A DNA stretch of 64,000 bases from Bacteroidota bacterium (GTDB taxonomy: Bacteria; Bacteroidota; Bacteroidia; UBA4408): positions 186,001-250,000 of the forward strand of contig JADKCP010000001.1 of assembly GCA_016718805.1 (NCBI GenBank), read 5' to 3'. Position numbers and translations under genes: made by a program. Below the pieces are notes generated by a model. The model had not been told where the DNA came from. It searched no databases and was given only the letters and a program-made list of their open reading frames with translations. How positions within the stretch are numbered: position 1 is the stretch's first letter; each line of letters starts with the position of its first letter. Shown here piece after piece: positions 47,814 to 57,173 of the stretch.

Positions 47814-48734
47814 ATGAAGAAATTAATTCTCGCTTTCTTGATTTTTAGTGCTGTAGCAGAAGTGCAGGCACAGCAAGACATCATGTTGAGTCAGTACATG
47901 TTTAACGGATTATTTATTAATCCAGGATATGCAGGAAGCCATAAATACTATAGTGCTAGCTTAATTCACCGTCGTCAATGGGAAGGCTTTAACGGAGCTC
48001 CCAAAACCAGCATAGTTGCTCTTGATGGACCGGTGAAAGACCGACACATGGGTATAGGAGGTGTTATTGCTCACGACCGTATTGGAGTTACCAAACAAAC
48101 CGATATACTTGCTACTTATTCCTACTATATAAAGTTAGGTCCGGGTAAATTATCCTTTGGGGCAAAAGGAGGGGTTTCTAATTATACCTCTACTGTATCG
48201 TCGCTTACTGTGTGGGATCAGGATGACCAAGTTTTTGCAAATGATAAACGAAGTGCTTGGCTGCCTAAGTTCGGCGCCGGTGCTTACTATTACACCAATA
48301 AATTATATGCAGGTATTGCCATACCTACATTGTTGGCATACGATTCAAGAAACAATTTTAATTTAGATGTAACTAAATCATCCTTTGTAAGACGCCACTA
48401 TTTTATTAATGCAGGATATGTGTTCGGTATCAACGATCAAATAAAAATTAAGCCTTCAGTATTGTTAAAATACCAAAAGGCAGCTCCTCTTGAAGGCGAT
48501 ATAAATGTGAATGTATTTTTGAACGACATCATTTGCTTAGGTGTTTCATACCGAACTGGAGATGCTATTTTAGCCTTACTGGAGTATCAAATTAACAACC
48601 GAATAAGAGTTGGATATTCATTCGATTATACCACATCCAAGCTTAGTAAATTTAATTCTGGTTCGCACGAAATTATGATTTCGTATGACTTTGGTGAAGA
48701 TGTTATTAAAATAAAAACCCCTCGATATTTTTAA
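47814..48734 (+). CDS. PorP/SprF family outer-membrane protein
   Basis: A 306-residue outer-membrane beta-barrel of the PorP/SprF family. It has a signal peptide (ending VQAQ) and the family opening QDIMLSQYMFNGLFINPGYA. GxxHRRQWEGFNGAP and the closing aromatic strand SHEIMISYDFG are also characteristic. In F. johnsoniae SprF is needed for surface delivery of SprB, and PorP-like proteins pair with type B cargo. The gene lies 37 bases after the SprB-repeat gene, so it is the expected partner. It is followed after 93 bases by the PorE-like gene. Confidence 0.93.
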   Translation: MKKLILAFLIFSAVAEVQAQQDIMLSQYMFNGLFINPGYAGSHKYYSASLIHRRQWEGFNGAPKTSIVALDGPVKDRHMGIGGVIAHDRIGVTKQTDILATYSYYIKLGPGKLSFGAKGGVSNYTSTVSSLTVWDQDDQVFANDKRSAWLPKFGAGAYYYTNKLYAGIAIPTLLAYDSRNNFNLDVTKSSFVRRHYFINAGYVFGINDQIKIKPSVLLKYQKAAPLEGDINVNVFLNDIICLGVSYRTGDAILALLEYQINNRIRVGYSFDYTTSKLSKFNSGSHEIMISYDFGEDVIKIKTPRYF

Positions 48735-48827
48735 TTTAAAACTGTACAACGAAGGAGAAAAGCAAGCAAAAAAAGGCCGCTATTTTTCCGGTAAATTTTA
48801 CAGAAATTGAAAACAAATTATCCAAAC

Positions 48828-50726
48828 ATGAAAAAAACACTATCCGTAAGTTTAACAAGTTTTGCACTCGCACTTTTGTTGAGCGGATGCACTAGCTATT
48901 ATTTGAAAAAGGCCAACCGAGAGTACGAATCGTATAATTATGTTACTGCAATTGAAGGATATCGGAAGGTTTTAAAATCAACACAAAGCAATCAGGCAGT
49001 AATTAGACTTGCCGATAGTTATCGATTGATAAATAAATCGGATAAAGCAGAGGAAGCCTATGCCGAAGTGGTGAAAATAAAGGACGTTGACCCGGTTAAC
49101 TTTTATTACTATGCAAAAGCACTAATTAATAATGGAAAGCGCGATGCCGCAAAACCTTGGTTAGACAAATACCTTTCAGCAAAGCCCGACGATAAAACAG
49201 CACAAGCTTTACGCGACGCCAACAATAATCCGGCTTCTATAACTTCAGAGGATGGATTGTTTAAAGTTGAAATGGCCGCAATTGAAGGACTTGCTTCTTG
49301 TTTCGGAGCTTTAGAGCGAAAAGACGAGGTTGTTTTTTCAGGCCAAACAACAGTTGGTATAGGAGGTAAAAAAGACGAATGGTCAGGCGAATCTTATTAC
49401 GACATTTATTCGGCAAAAAAGGCCGGAGGTACCTGGAGTAAACCACATAGCATTGAAGGGGATGTGAATGGACTATACCACGAAGGTCCTGCAACCTTTT
49501 CGAAAAGTGGAGATGAGATGTATTATACCCGAAGCAATTATTTTAAAAAGAAACTAAAAGCAAGTACCAAGAGTGAAAACAATTTGAAAATTTTTAAAGC
49601 AAAATTGGTAAATGGAAAATGGGAAGGAAGCGAAGAGATGCCATTTAACAGCGATGAATATTCGGTAGGTCATCCAACACTTTCGGCGGATGGTAAAACA
49701 CTTTATTTTACAAGCGATATGCCCGGAGGACAAGGAGGTTCAGACATTTACTTTAGCAAATGGGATGGCAAATGGGGAAAACCACAAAACATGGGTCCTG
49801 AAATTAATACTCCCGGCAAAGAATCTTTTCCTTATTCGCACGACGAAGACAGTTCGTTTTATTTCTCATCCGACGGTAATGTAAGTTTAGGAGGCTTGGA
49901 TATTTTTAAATGCAAATGGGATGGCAGCAAATGGGGAAGTCCGGTGAATATTAAAGCTCCTCTAAATTCACAAAAAGATGATTTCGCATTTTCGATGAAG
50001 GCCGATAATAAATCGGGTTACTTATCGAGCAATCGTGGTGGAGAAGACCGTATTTATGAATGGGCTGCAATACCTCCAGTTGAGCCGGTTTATTATACCG
50101 AAGGTACCGTTACCGACAAGGCTACGGGTAAACCACTTCCAGGAGCAAAGGTATTGTTTAAGAACATGGACGATGGTACCGAAGAATTTGTAACTACCGA
50201 TGAAAATGGGAAGTACAAATATGAAATCAAGCCGAATAAACACTATGATATAGTAGCTTCAAAAGACCTTTATTTTGTGAAAAAAGACAAGGTTTTTGTA
50301 CCCAAATCAAAGTTAGGCGAGAGCATAACCAAGGACCTTGCGCTTGAACCAATTGTAATTGATAAACCAATTGTTATAGAAAATATTTATTACGATTTAG
50401 GTAAATGGGATATTCGACCGGAAGCTGCTGCCGAGTTGGACAAGCTGGTTCAATTTCTGCGCGATAACGGTAAAATCAGCATCGAATTAAGTTCACATAC
50501 CGACTGCCGTGCAAGTGATGCATATAACCTCAATTTGTCTGACAAGCGTGCAAAATCAGCAGTTGATTATTTGATAAGCAAAGGAATTGACGGTACTCGA
50601 CTCAAAGCAAAAGGATACGGCGAAACGAAATTGCTGAACAAGTGCGATGATGGCATTACCTGCACTGAAGAAGAACACCAACTCAATAGAAGAACCGAGA
50701 TTAAGGTATTGAAAATTACAGGTTAA
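48828..50726 (+). CDS. PorE-like OmpA-family lipoprotein (TPR, PD40, CRD, OmpA)
   Basis: A 632-residue lipoprotein with lipobox LLLSGC (Cys near residue 21). Domains in order are TPR-like helices (about 25-130), PD40/WD40-type beta-propeller blades (about 150-410, with repeated FSxDG and LYFTSDMPGGxGGSDIY motifs), a carboxypeptidase-regulatory-like domain (about 424-505, GTVTDKATGKPLPGAKV) and a C-terminal OmpA peptidoglycan-binding domain (about 515-632, with SSHTDCRASDAYNLNLSDKR). This order is that of PorE of the Porphyromonas gingivalis T9SS, which links the PorK/N ring and outer membrane to peptidoglycan. Placement directly after sprB-like and porP/sprF-like genes supports a role in T9SS or gliding. 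The ATG at 48828 is used because it gives a standard lipoprotein signal. An upstream TTG at 48807 is less likely. Confidence 0.92.
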   Translation: MKKTLSVSLTSFALALLLSGCTSYYLKKANREYESYNYVTAIEGYRKVLKSTQSNQAVIRLADSYRLINKSDKAEEAYAEVVKIKDVDPVNFYYYAKALINNGKRDAAKPWLDKYLSAKPDDKTAQALRDANNNPASITSEDGLFKVEMAAIEGLASCFGALERKDEVVFSGQTTVGIGGKKDEWSGESYYDIYSAKKAGGTWSKPHSIEGDVNGLYHEGPATFSKSGDEMYYTRSNYFKKKLKASTKSENNLKIFKAKLVNGKWEGSEEMPFNSDEYSVGHPTLSADGKTLYFTSDMPGGQGGSDIYFSKWDGKWGKPQNMGPEINTPGKESFPYSHDEDSSFYFSSDGNVSLGGLDIFKCKWDGSKWGSPVNIKAPLNSQKDDFAFSMKADNKSGYLSSNRGGEDRIYEWAAIPPVEPVYYTEGTVTDKATGKPLPGAKVLFKNMDDGTEEFVTTDENGKYKYEIKPNKHYDIVASKDLYFVKKDKVFVPKSKLGESITKDLALEPIVIDKPIVIENIYYDLGKWDIRPEAAAELDKLVQFLRDNGKISIELSSHTDCRASDAYNLNLSDKRAKSAVDYLISKGIDGTRLKAKGYGETKLLNKCDDGITCTEEEHQLNRRTEIKVLKITG

Positions 50727-50745
50727 TATCGAGGTGTCATACTAT

Positions 50746-50781
50746 AACCGCTTTTGCTATTTTAGCGAAGGCGGTTTTTTT
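50746..50781 (+). terminator. Intrinsic terminator after the SprB/PorP/PorE-like operon
   Basis: AACCGCTTTTGCTA (50746-50759) pairs with TAGCGAAGGCGGTT (50763-50776) using two G-T pairs, followed by a T run. It lies 20 bases after the PorE-like stop. Confidence 0.8.
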
Positions 50782-50916
50782 ATTAAGCTCAGCATTAAAA
50801 GCCTTAAACGATTTAGCTATTTTTGCATTGATAGAGATTAAAAATTAATGCAAGCCATGTTAATTTAAAATACTAGCAATCACTTTTCGCTAAATTGCCA
50901 TCAAATTTTTTACTAA

Positions 50917-51360
50917 GTGAATACTACAACAAAAATAAGTATTGGCAGAAGAGAAAAGGTTTCCTTTCCTGAACTGGAGCTTCAGTTGGTTGATGCAAAA
51001 ATAGATACAGGAGCTTATACTGCGGCGCTGCATTGCAGTAAAATTTGGATTGACGAAAGCAAGGGTGTGCCGACTTTGTGTTTTAAAATACTTGACCATA
51101 CACATCCCCGCTATAGCGAAAAAACACATGAGTTTTTAGTATTTGGAAAACGAAAAATTAAAAATTCGAGTGGAATTTTTGAAAGCCGCTTTACAATTAA
51201 AACGCCCATAAAAATTGGTCGAAAGAAAATTCAAGCAACACTTTCCTTAACCGATAGAGCAGGTATGAAGTATCCGGTATTGATAGGTCGTAAATTACTG
51301 CACAATCGATTTATTGTGGACGTAACAGCGTTGAACCTACTAGAGAAAAAAACAAAATAA
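50917..51360 (+). CDS. Retropepsin-like / putative ATP-dependent zinc protease family protein
   Basis: A 147-residue protein of the family annotated as putative ATP-dependent zinc protease, now seen as retropepsin-like. The DTGAYTAALHC motif (Asp-Thr-Gly active-site loop) is near residue 30. The ending 'YPVLIGRKLL...FIVDV' is also characteristic. In Pseudomonas, RimB of this family works with RimK and removes glutamates from S6. Here the gene lies 70 bases upstream of rimK, so a similar pairing is likely but unproven. The start codon is GTG at 50917; no ATG fits better. Confidence 0.85.
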   Translation: MNTTTKISIGRREKVSFPELELQLVDAKIDTGAYTAALHCSKIWIDESKGVPTLCFKILDHTHPRYSEKTHEFLVFGKRKIKNSSGIFESRFTIKTPIKIGRKKIQATLSLTDRAGMKYPVLIGRKLLHNRFIVDVTALNLLEKKTK

Positions 51361-51430
51361 TTTTTACTTTCACTAAAGTATAAAATAGTTTAAGAAATCA
51401 CCCTAACCTAGCCAAACCCAACAACAACGA

Positions 51431-52330
51431 ATGAAAATTGCAGTATTGTCGCGTAATGCAGATTTATATTCAACCAAAAGAATTGTAGAAGCCGGTCGAT
51501 TGCGCGGTCATGAAATGCTTGTAATTGATCACTTAAAATGCTCCTTGGTGCTAGAAAAAAGTAAAGCCAAGGTGTTTTATAAAAACGAAGAAATAGTGGG
51601 CGTAAATGCCATCATTCCCCGTATTGGAGCCTCTGTTACATTTTATGGTGCAGCAGTAGTGCGACAGTTTGAAATGATGAAGGTATTTACTTCAACCGAA
51701 TCGCAAGCACTGGTTCGCTCGCGTGACAAGTTGCGTAGCTTACAACTACTTGCTCGTGCAGGTGTTGGTATGCCTAAAACAGCCTTTGCTTCGACTGCTA
51801 AAAGTATTGATTTAATTTTGGAGGAAGTAGGAGGACTTCCAGTTGTGATTAAGCTATTAGAAGGTACACAAGGTATTGGAGTTGTGCTCGCAGAAACCTA
51901 CAATTCAGCAAAATCAATGTTTGAAGCTTTTTTGGATTTGGATGCAAATATTTTGGTACAGGAATTTGTGAAAGAAGCCAATGGAGCTGATTTGCGTGTT
52001 TTTGTGGTGGATGGGGAGGTGGTAGGAGCCATGCGCAGACAAGGTAAAAGCGATGAGTTTAGAAGTAATTTGCACAGAGGAGGAACAGCTGAATTAGTTA
52101 AACTCACAAAGGAGGAAAGAAGCACAGCGTTGAAGTGTGTGAAGAAATTAGGATTGTCGATTGCAGGAGTAGATATGCTTCAATCGAAACGAGGACCTCT
52201 TGTACTTGAAGTAAATTCATCGCCAGGACTAGAAGGTATTGAACATGCAACAAAAGCAGATATTGCCGGCAAAATAATTGAATTCGTGGAACGAAATGTG
52301 AAACTTCATCAAACAGAAAGACTGCTTTAA
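51431..52330 (+). CDS. rimK: RimK-type ATP-grasp alpha-L-glutamate ligase
   Basis: A 299-residue ATP-grasp ligase, nearly the same length as E. coli RimK. It has the N-terminal MKIAVLSRNADLYSTKRIVE, the ATP-grasp loop LPVVIKLLEGTQGIGV, VQEFVKEANGADLRVFVVDG and the metal-binding VLEVNSSPGLEGIE. RimK adds glutamate residues to the C-terminus of ribosomal protein S6 and can make poly-glutamate. The gene is flanked by the retropepsin-like protease and an aspartoacylase-like hydrolase, which also accompany rimK in other bacteria. Confidence 0.93.
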   Translation: MKIAVLSRNADLYSTKRIVEAGRLRGHEMLVIDHLKCSLVLEKSKAKVFYKNEEIVGVNAIIPRIGASVTFYGAAVVRQFEMMKVFTSTESQALVRSRDKLRSLQLLARAGVGMPKTAFASTAKSIDLILEEVGGLPVVIKLLEGTQGIGVVLAETYNSAKSMFEAFLDLDANILVQEFVKEANGADLRVFVVDGEVVGAMRRQGKSDEFRSNLHRGGTAELVKLTKEERSTALKCVKKLGLSIAGVDMLQSKRGPLVLEVNSSPGLEGIEHATKADIAGKIIEFVERNVKLHQTERLL

Positions 52331-52383
52331 CACACTGTTTTTATGCACAGTTATTCCGAGGCTAAACTAAATCAAATTGAAGA

Positions 52384-52959
52384 ATGGAAAAGACAAACGA
52401 CTATTTAGAGAGTGTAAAAAAGCAGTTTGAATATTACAAAATGCTTGGAGAAAAAACAATTGCTCAACTTTCAGACGAAAAGCTTTTCATGCAATTCAAT
52501 GAAGAAAGTAATAGTATTGCTACCATTGTAAAACATCTGTGGGGAAATATGCTTTCGCGATGGACGGACTTTTTAACTTCTGACGGAGAGAAGGAATGGC
52601 GGCGCAGAGATGCTGAATTTGACAATGATATTGCCGATAGAAAAGAACTTTTAGAGAAATGGAATGAAGGTTGGGATTGCTTGTTTAATGCAATAAATCC
52701 TTTGACAGAAAACGATTTGAATCGGGAAATATTTATTCGAAACCAAGGACATACTGTAACTGAAGCGTTAAACAGACAGCTTGCACATTACTCATACCAC
52801 ATTGGACAAATTGTTTTTATTGGAAAATTAATCTGTAATGAAAAGTGGACCTCACTTTCAATTCCTAAAGGAAACTCGAAAGAATACAATGCTGATAAAT
52901 TTGCACAACCGAAGCATAAACAGCACTTTACTGAGGAGTATATAAACAAAAAAAAGTAG
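52384..52959 (+). CDS. DUF1572 (DinB-like) family protein
   Basis: A 191-residue helical protein of the DinB-like four-helix-bundle superfamily, resembling the DUF1572 branch. Helices carry the metal-site histidines: one in ATIVKHLWGN near residue 54 and a pair in RQLAHYSYHIGQIVFIGKL near 139 and 143. This matches the H...H-x3-H arrangement of the superfamily. Its function in this branch is unknown; other DinB-like proteins include thiol transferases. It sits between rimK and the aspartoacylase-like gene and may be part of the same operon (53-base gap from rimK). Confidence 0.85.
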   Translation: MEKTNDYLESVKKQFEYYKMLGEKTIAQLSDEKLFMQFNEESNSIATIVKHLWGNMLSRWTDFLTSDGEKEWRRRDAEFDNDIADRKELLEKWNEGWDCLFNAINPLTENDLNREIFIRNQGHTVTEALNRQLAHYSYHIGQIVFIGKLICNEKWTSLSIPKGNSKEYNADKFAQPKHKQHFTEEYINKKK

Positions 52960-53229
52960 GCAACAACATGCTTGTTTCGGTAAATGGAGCTTCAAAAATC
53001 AAAGCAGATTTTCGACCACTTTACCAATAATCGAGTACTTTGAAGCAACAGAAAAAAATGCACACAAAAACGATTAGCTTGAATAAAATAGAGTCGAATG
53101 TGCTTTTTAATATGGTCTGTAATCGTGGAATAAGTAAGTCAAGATAATTTTTTTACATTCGTAGTATAGCTTAGCAAATCACGATTGCTCTGTTTGGGTA
53201 TTTTAATTTTGTTTATTAACCAACCAACT

Positions 53230-54183
53230 ATGACAAACGTTTCCAGCCTTGAAATTTGTGGTAAAACGATACTCCCCGGCGAAAACGCTCACTTTAATTT
53301 AACCAGTTACCGATTACCAATTTCGGATATGCTGGATACACCGGTGTATGTATTTCGCTCCATAAAACCAGGTCCTGTAGTATTGTTGCAGGGAGGAATG
53401 CATGGCAATGAAACCAATGGGGTTGAAATTGTTCGACAATTGGTAAGCCGTCATGGAATTAAAAACCCACTTAAGGGTTCCATTGTTGCAATTCCAATTT
53501 TAAATATTGCCGGCTTCATTGCAGGCACAAGAGATTTGCCGGATGGACGTGATTTGAACCGATGTTTTCCGGGAAGTAAAAGTGGCTCTTTAGGAAGCCG
53601 CATCGCTTATAGTTTAACAAAGGAAATTCTATCGAATATTGATTTGGGAATAGACTTTCACACCGGTGGTGAAAAAATAAATAACTATCCACAATTGCGC
53701 TGTAGCTTTGAAGATGCTCAGGCAAAGGACTATGCAAAAATTTTTGAACCTCCCTTTATTCTTAACTCTCCCTACCGCGAAAAATCGTTGCGAAGAGAAG
53801 CTGCGAAATTAAAAAAACCGGTATTGGTGTATGAGGGAGGTGAATCGTTGCGATTTACAAAACTGGCTGTAGAACAAGGCGTAAATGGAACCATTCGATT
53901 GCTGAATCATTTGGGTATTTGTGATATTGAGGTTCCGAAGGTGAATCATACCATCATACTCAGCAGCACAGCATGGATTCGTGCACGCAAAGCAGGATTG
54001 TTTCGAACCACTAAAAAATATGGAAGTTTTGTTGAAAAGGATGAAATTATAGGAACAATTTCCGATCCTTACGGTGAAAAGGAATATGACCTTAAAGCAC
54101 CACACGATGGATTTTTAATTGCCATCAACAACAAACCGGTGGTAAATGAAGGCGATGCATTAATTCATATAGGAATTGAATAA
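53230..54183 (+). CDS. Succinylglutamate desuccinylase/aspartoacylase family protein
   Basis: A 317-residue zinc hydrolase of the M14-like AstE/AspA family. The zinc site is GGMHGNETNGVE (His and Glu), with GTRDLPDGRDLNRCFPG and DFHTGG, the second zinc-binding His. The C-terminal third (DPYGEKEYDLKAPHDGF) resembles a small beta-barrel lid. The substrate is unknown, but members are frequently next to rimK, so a role in N-acyl-glutamate or glutamyl-peptide trimming is inferred. The ATG at 53230 is used because upstream in-frame codons give a hydrophobic stretch not in the family. About 270 bases before it, after the DUF1572 gene, hold nothing I can name. Confidence 0.88.
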   Translation: MTNVSSLEICGKTILPGENAHFNLTSYRLPISDMLDTPVYVFRSIKPGPVVLLQGGMHGNETNGVEIVRQLVSRHGIKNPLKGSIVAIPILNIAGFIAGTRDLPDGRDLNRCFPGSKSGSLGSRIAYSLTKEILSNIDLGIDFHTGGEKINNYPQLRCSFEDAQAKDYAKIFEPPFILNSPYREKSLRREAAKLKKPVLVYEGGESLRFTKLAVEQGVNGTIRLLNHLGICDIEVPKVNHTIILSSTAWIRARKAGLFRTTKKYGSFVEKDEIIGTISDPYGEKEYDLKAPHDGFLIAINNKPVVNEGDALIHIGIE

Positions 54184-54301
54184 ACGTTAAACAATTTCCA
54201 TTCGAGTTTGTTTTAATTCTGCGCTTGCTAAAAAGCCAAAGAGGACTTATTTTTTACCTAGAATCAGTTACAAATTTTGTCCTTATTCCATTCAAAAATT
54301 G

Positions 54302-55618
54302 ATGATGAAAGTAGAGCTAAGTATTTTTTGGTTTAGAAGAGATTTGCGTTTGCACGATAATGCAGGTTTATATCATGCACTAAAGGAAAGAAAGCCAGTA
54401 CTTCCTATTTTTATTTTTGACACCACTATCTTAAATGCATTAGAGGATAAACAGGATAAGCGGGTAGAGTTTATTTATTCAACTTTGGAAAGTATAGAAC
54501 GTGAATTAAATGAATTAGGTTGTTCATTAAAGGTAATGTATGGCAACGTAGAAGAAGTTTTTAAGCGTTTAATGGAGGAATATTTAGTTCATTCGGTATA
54601 CTGCAATGAAGACTACGAACCACAAGCTATTCAACGCGATTGCAACATTGAAAAACTACTAACGCAAAAGGGGGGACATTTTTTTTCGTATAAAGATCAA
54701 GTGGTTTTAGCAAAGGACGAGGTATTGAAAGACGATCATAGCCCTTATACTGTTTTCACGCCTTACATGAAAAAATACAAATCAGTTTTGAATAGTTTTT
54801 TTTTAAGTTCCTATCCAGTAAAAAAGTACTTCAAAAATTTTATCCCAAACAAGTTTGAGAAATGGCCTAGCCTGCAAGAACTTGGATTTGTAAAGAGCAA
54901 TGTGGAATTTGTTCCATATAAACTTCCCGAAAAAATAATCTCAGACTACCATGAAATGCGTGACATTCCTGCTGTTTATGGAACAAGTAGAATTAGTGTT
55001 CATTTGCGATTTGGGACCGTCAGCATACGCGAAGTGATGAAAAGGGCGATGCAATTAAATGAGAAATGGTTCAACGAATTAATTTGGCGAGAATTTTACA
55101 TGATGATTTTGTATCATTTTCCACACGTTACTCAGCAAGCATTTAAACCGGCTTACAATGCAATTCCCTGGCGAAATAACGAGCACGAATTTAATTGTTG
55201 GTGTTTAGGAAATACCGGTTATCCGATTGTAGATGCAGGAATGCGCGAGCTCAACCAAACTGGTTTTATGCACAATCGAGTGCGCATGATCACCGCTAGT
55301 TTCTTAACCAAACACTTGCTAATCGACTGGAAATGGGGCGAAGCCTATTTTGCTAAAAAATTGATGGATTTTGAACTCTCATCAAACAATGGTGGCTGGC
55401 AATGGGCTGCTAGTTCGGGATGTGATGCAGCGCCGTATTTCCGTATTTTTAATCCAAGTGAACAAACAAAAAAGTTTGATCCCAAAATGCAGTATATCCT
55501 ACGCTGGGTTCCTGATTTTGAATCGTTTAGCTATCCTGCTCCCATTGTTGACCATAAATTTGCGCGTGAGCGGGTGTTGAAAACTTACAAGAAAGCGTTA
55601 AGTAATGTTGACTTCTAA
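54302..55618 (+). CDS. Deoxyribodipyrimidine photolyase / cryptochrome family
   Basis: A 438-residue flavoprotein. The N-terminal half is the Rossmann-like antenna domain (IFWFRRDLRLHDN at residues about 9-21). The C-terminal half is the FAD-binding domain, with LIWREFYMMIL, GNTGYPIVDAGMRELNQTG, MHNRVRMITASFL and NNGGWQWAASSGCDAAPYFR. The last two blocks match class I CPD photolyases. It repairs UV-induced cyclobutane dimers using light and FADH-. A 64-base gap leads to the LON-domain gene, a neighbour often seen with photolyases. Confidence 0.93.
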   Translation: MMKVELSIFWFRRDLRLHDNAGLYHALKERKPVLPIFIFDTTILNALEDKQDKRVEFIYSTLESIERELNELGCSLKVMYGNVEEVFKRLMEEYLVHSVYCNEDYEPQAIQRDCNIEKLLTQKGGHFFSYKDQVVLAKDEVLKDDHSPYTVFTPYMKKYKSVLNSFFLSSYPVKKYFKNFIPNKFEKWPSLQELGFVKSNVEFVPYKLPEKIISDYHEMRDIPAVYGTSRISVHLRFGTVSIREVMKRAMQLNEKWFNELIWREFYMMILYHFPHVTQQAFKPAYNAIPWRNNEHEFNCWCLGNTGYPIVDAGMRELNQTGFMHNRVRMITASFLTKHLLIDWKWGEAYFAKKLMDFELSSNNGGWQWAASSGCDAAPYFRIFNPSEQTKKFDPKMQYILRWVPDFESFSYPAPIVDHKFARERVLKTYKKALSNVDF

Positions 55619-55681
55619 CTAGGCTGCTTTTCAAAATTAATTTCTTTATTTGCGCGAATTAAAAAAAGCAGCAGACTTTTT

Positions 55682-56275
55682 ATGGCCAAAATACTTGCGC
55701 ATTTTCCGTTGAATGTAATGATATTACCCGGCGAAAAAATGCGTCTTCATATTTTTGAACCACGCTATAAGCAGCTAATAACAGAGTGTTTAGCTACAGA
55801 AAAAACATTTGGAATTCCCTTCGTTGCAAGTTCAAAATTATTAAATATGGGCTCGGAGGTGAAGGTTACGAAGCTGATTACAAAATTTGCGAATGGAGAA
55901 ATGGACATAGAAATAGAAGGTGTTTCCATGTTTTATTTGATTGATTTTGAAGATCCAATGGCAGGAAAACTTTATGCCGGCGGTCAAGTTGAACGAATTG
56001 AAAATTCGGATTGTAGTGATGATACTCAACTTATCAATTTCTTTTGTTCGTTTTACACTACCTTTAACGGGAAAAAACTAACCAACGAAAGCCTCCAAAA
56101 CATACGAGTTTTTGATCTTGCCCGTTGGCTCAATTTAAACAATCAACAAAAGTATGAGTTGGCCGATCTTAAGTCAGCACGCTCACGTCAACTATACTTA
56201 GTGCATCAGATGCGGTTCTTATTGCTAATCAAAGAACAGGAAAAAAAGCTAAAGAATAATTTCTTATTAAATTAG
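55682..56275 (+). CDS. LON peptidase substrate-binding domain protein
   Basis: A 197-residue protein made of the N-terminal Lon substrate-binding (PUA-like) domain without the protease part. The start FPLNVMILPGEKMRLHIFEP matches the family (FPL...lPG...L.iFEPRY). A helical C-terminus follows (RQLYLVHQMRFLLLIKEQEKKL). Its function is unknown. It probably shares a transcript with the photolyase gene. Confidence 0.9.
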   Translation: MAKILAHFPLNVMILPGEKMRLHIFEPRYKQLITECLATEKTFGIPFVASSKLLNMGSEVKVTKLITKFANGEMDIEIEGVSMFYLIDFEDPMAGKLYAGGQVERIENSDCSDDTQLINFFCSFYTTFNGKKLTNESLQNIRVFDLARWLNLNNQQKYELADLKSARSRQLYLVHQMRFLLLIKEQEKKLKNNFLLN

Positions 56276-56321
56276 AAGTTTGAAATAGTTTAGTTGCTTT
56301 GAACAATTAAAACAATTTGTC

Positions 56322-57167
56322 ATGATTAAAAAATCGACAAGCCTTTTACTACTTATAGGTTTACTTTTAGGCTGTTCGTTAAAGGATAGCAAGAACAAAA
56401 AAGCCATTCGCCTTCACATCAAAGGAAGCGATACGGTGTATCCTTTAACCAAATTACTAAGCACTTCATTTCAACAACAAAACCCAATCTATTCATTTGT
56501 AGTTGAAGGAGGAGGAAGTACTGCAGGTATCGCCGATTTGCTTGCCGGAAAAGTAGATGTAGCAGCCGCATCTCGCGCACTTAAACCAGCCGAAAAAGCG
56601 AAAGTTGATAGCCTAAAGTTAGAACTACATACCTATACAATAGCGTTCGATGGTTTGGCTGTAATTGTGAATGCTCAAAACAACCTCGATAAAATCACCA
56701 AAGAACAGCTGCAAGCAATATATCAAGGCAAAATCACAAATTGGAAGGAATTGGGAGGAAGTAAAGAAAAAATTAGCGTTTATGCATTGGATAAAAACAA
56801 TAGCAATGATGAGTTTTTTAAAGATAAAATAATGGGAGAAGAAAACTATGCAAGCACCATTAACCGTTTTTCAAAACCATCCGAAATGCTACGAAAAGTC
56901 GCATCAAATAAGAATGCAATTGGGTACTACAACAATTTGCAATTAACTTCAAAAGTAAAATACCTATCTGTTTCTTACGATAGCAGTAAATCATTTATAG
57001 CTCCTAATGCATTTAATTTTCAAAACGGAACTTATCCAATTTCTCGCGCCATGTATTATTATACAACTCCCGCTAAAGAGGCCGAAATGAAACTTTTTAT
57101 TGATTTTACACACTCTCTACTAGGCAAGCGAAACATCGTTGAAACGGGATTTATTCCTGTGCAATAG
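56322..57167 (+). CDS. PstS-like substrate-binding lipoprotein
   Basis: A 281-residue lipoprotein (lipobox LLLGC, Cys near residue 18). It has the phosphate-binding-like motifs IKGSDTVYPLTKLLS, VEGGGSTAGIADLLAGKVDVAAASRAL, and ITKEQLQAIYQGKITNWKELG, typical of the PstS/PBP_like_2 family. It probably binds phosphate in the periplasm. No pstC, pstA or pstB gene is in the window, so it is either an orphan receptor or works with a system elsewhere. It precedes the frameshifted glycosyltransferase by only 6 bases. Confidence 0.9.
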   Translation: MIKKSTSLLLLIGLLLGCSLKDSKNKKAIRLHIKGSDTVYPLTKLLSTSFQQQNPIYSFVVEGGGSTAGIADLLAGKVDVAAASRALKPAEKAKVDSLKLELHTYTIAFDGLAVIVNAQNNLDKITKEQLQAIYQGKITNWKELGGSKEKISVYALDKNNSNDEFFKDKIMGEENYASTINRFSKPSEMLRKVASNKNAIGYYNNLQLTSKVKYLSVSYDSSKSFIAPNAFNFQNGTYPISRAMYYYTTPAKEAEMKLFIDFTHSLLGKRNIVETGFIPVQ

Positions 57168-57173
57168 CAAAAG

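Noticed and set aside
56322..57167. A phosphate-transport operon
   Set aside because: Only the PstS-like binding protein is present. No permease or ATPase gene follows.
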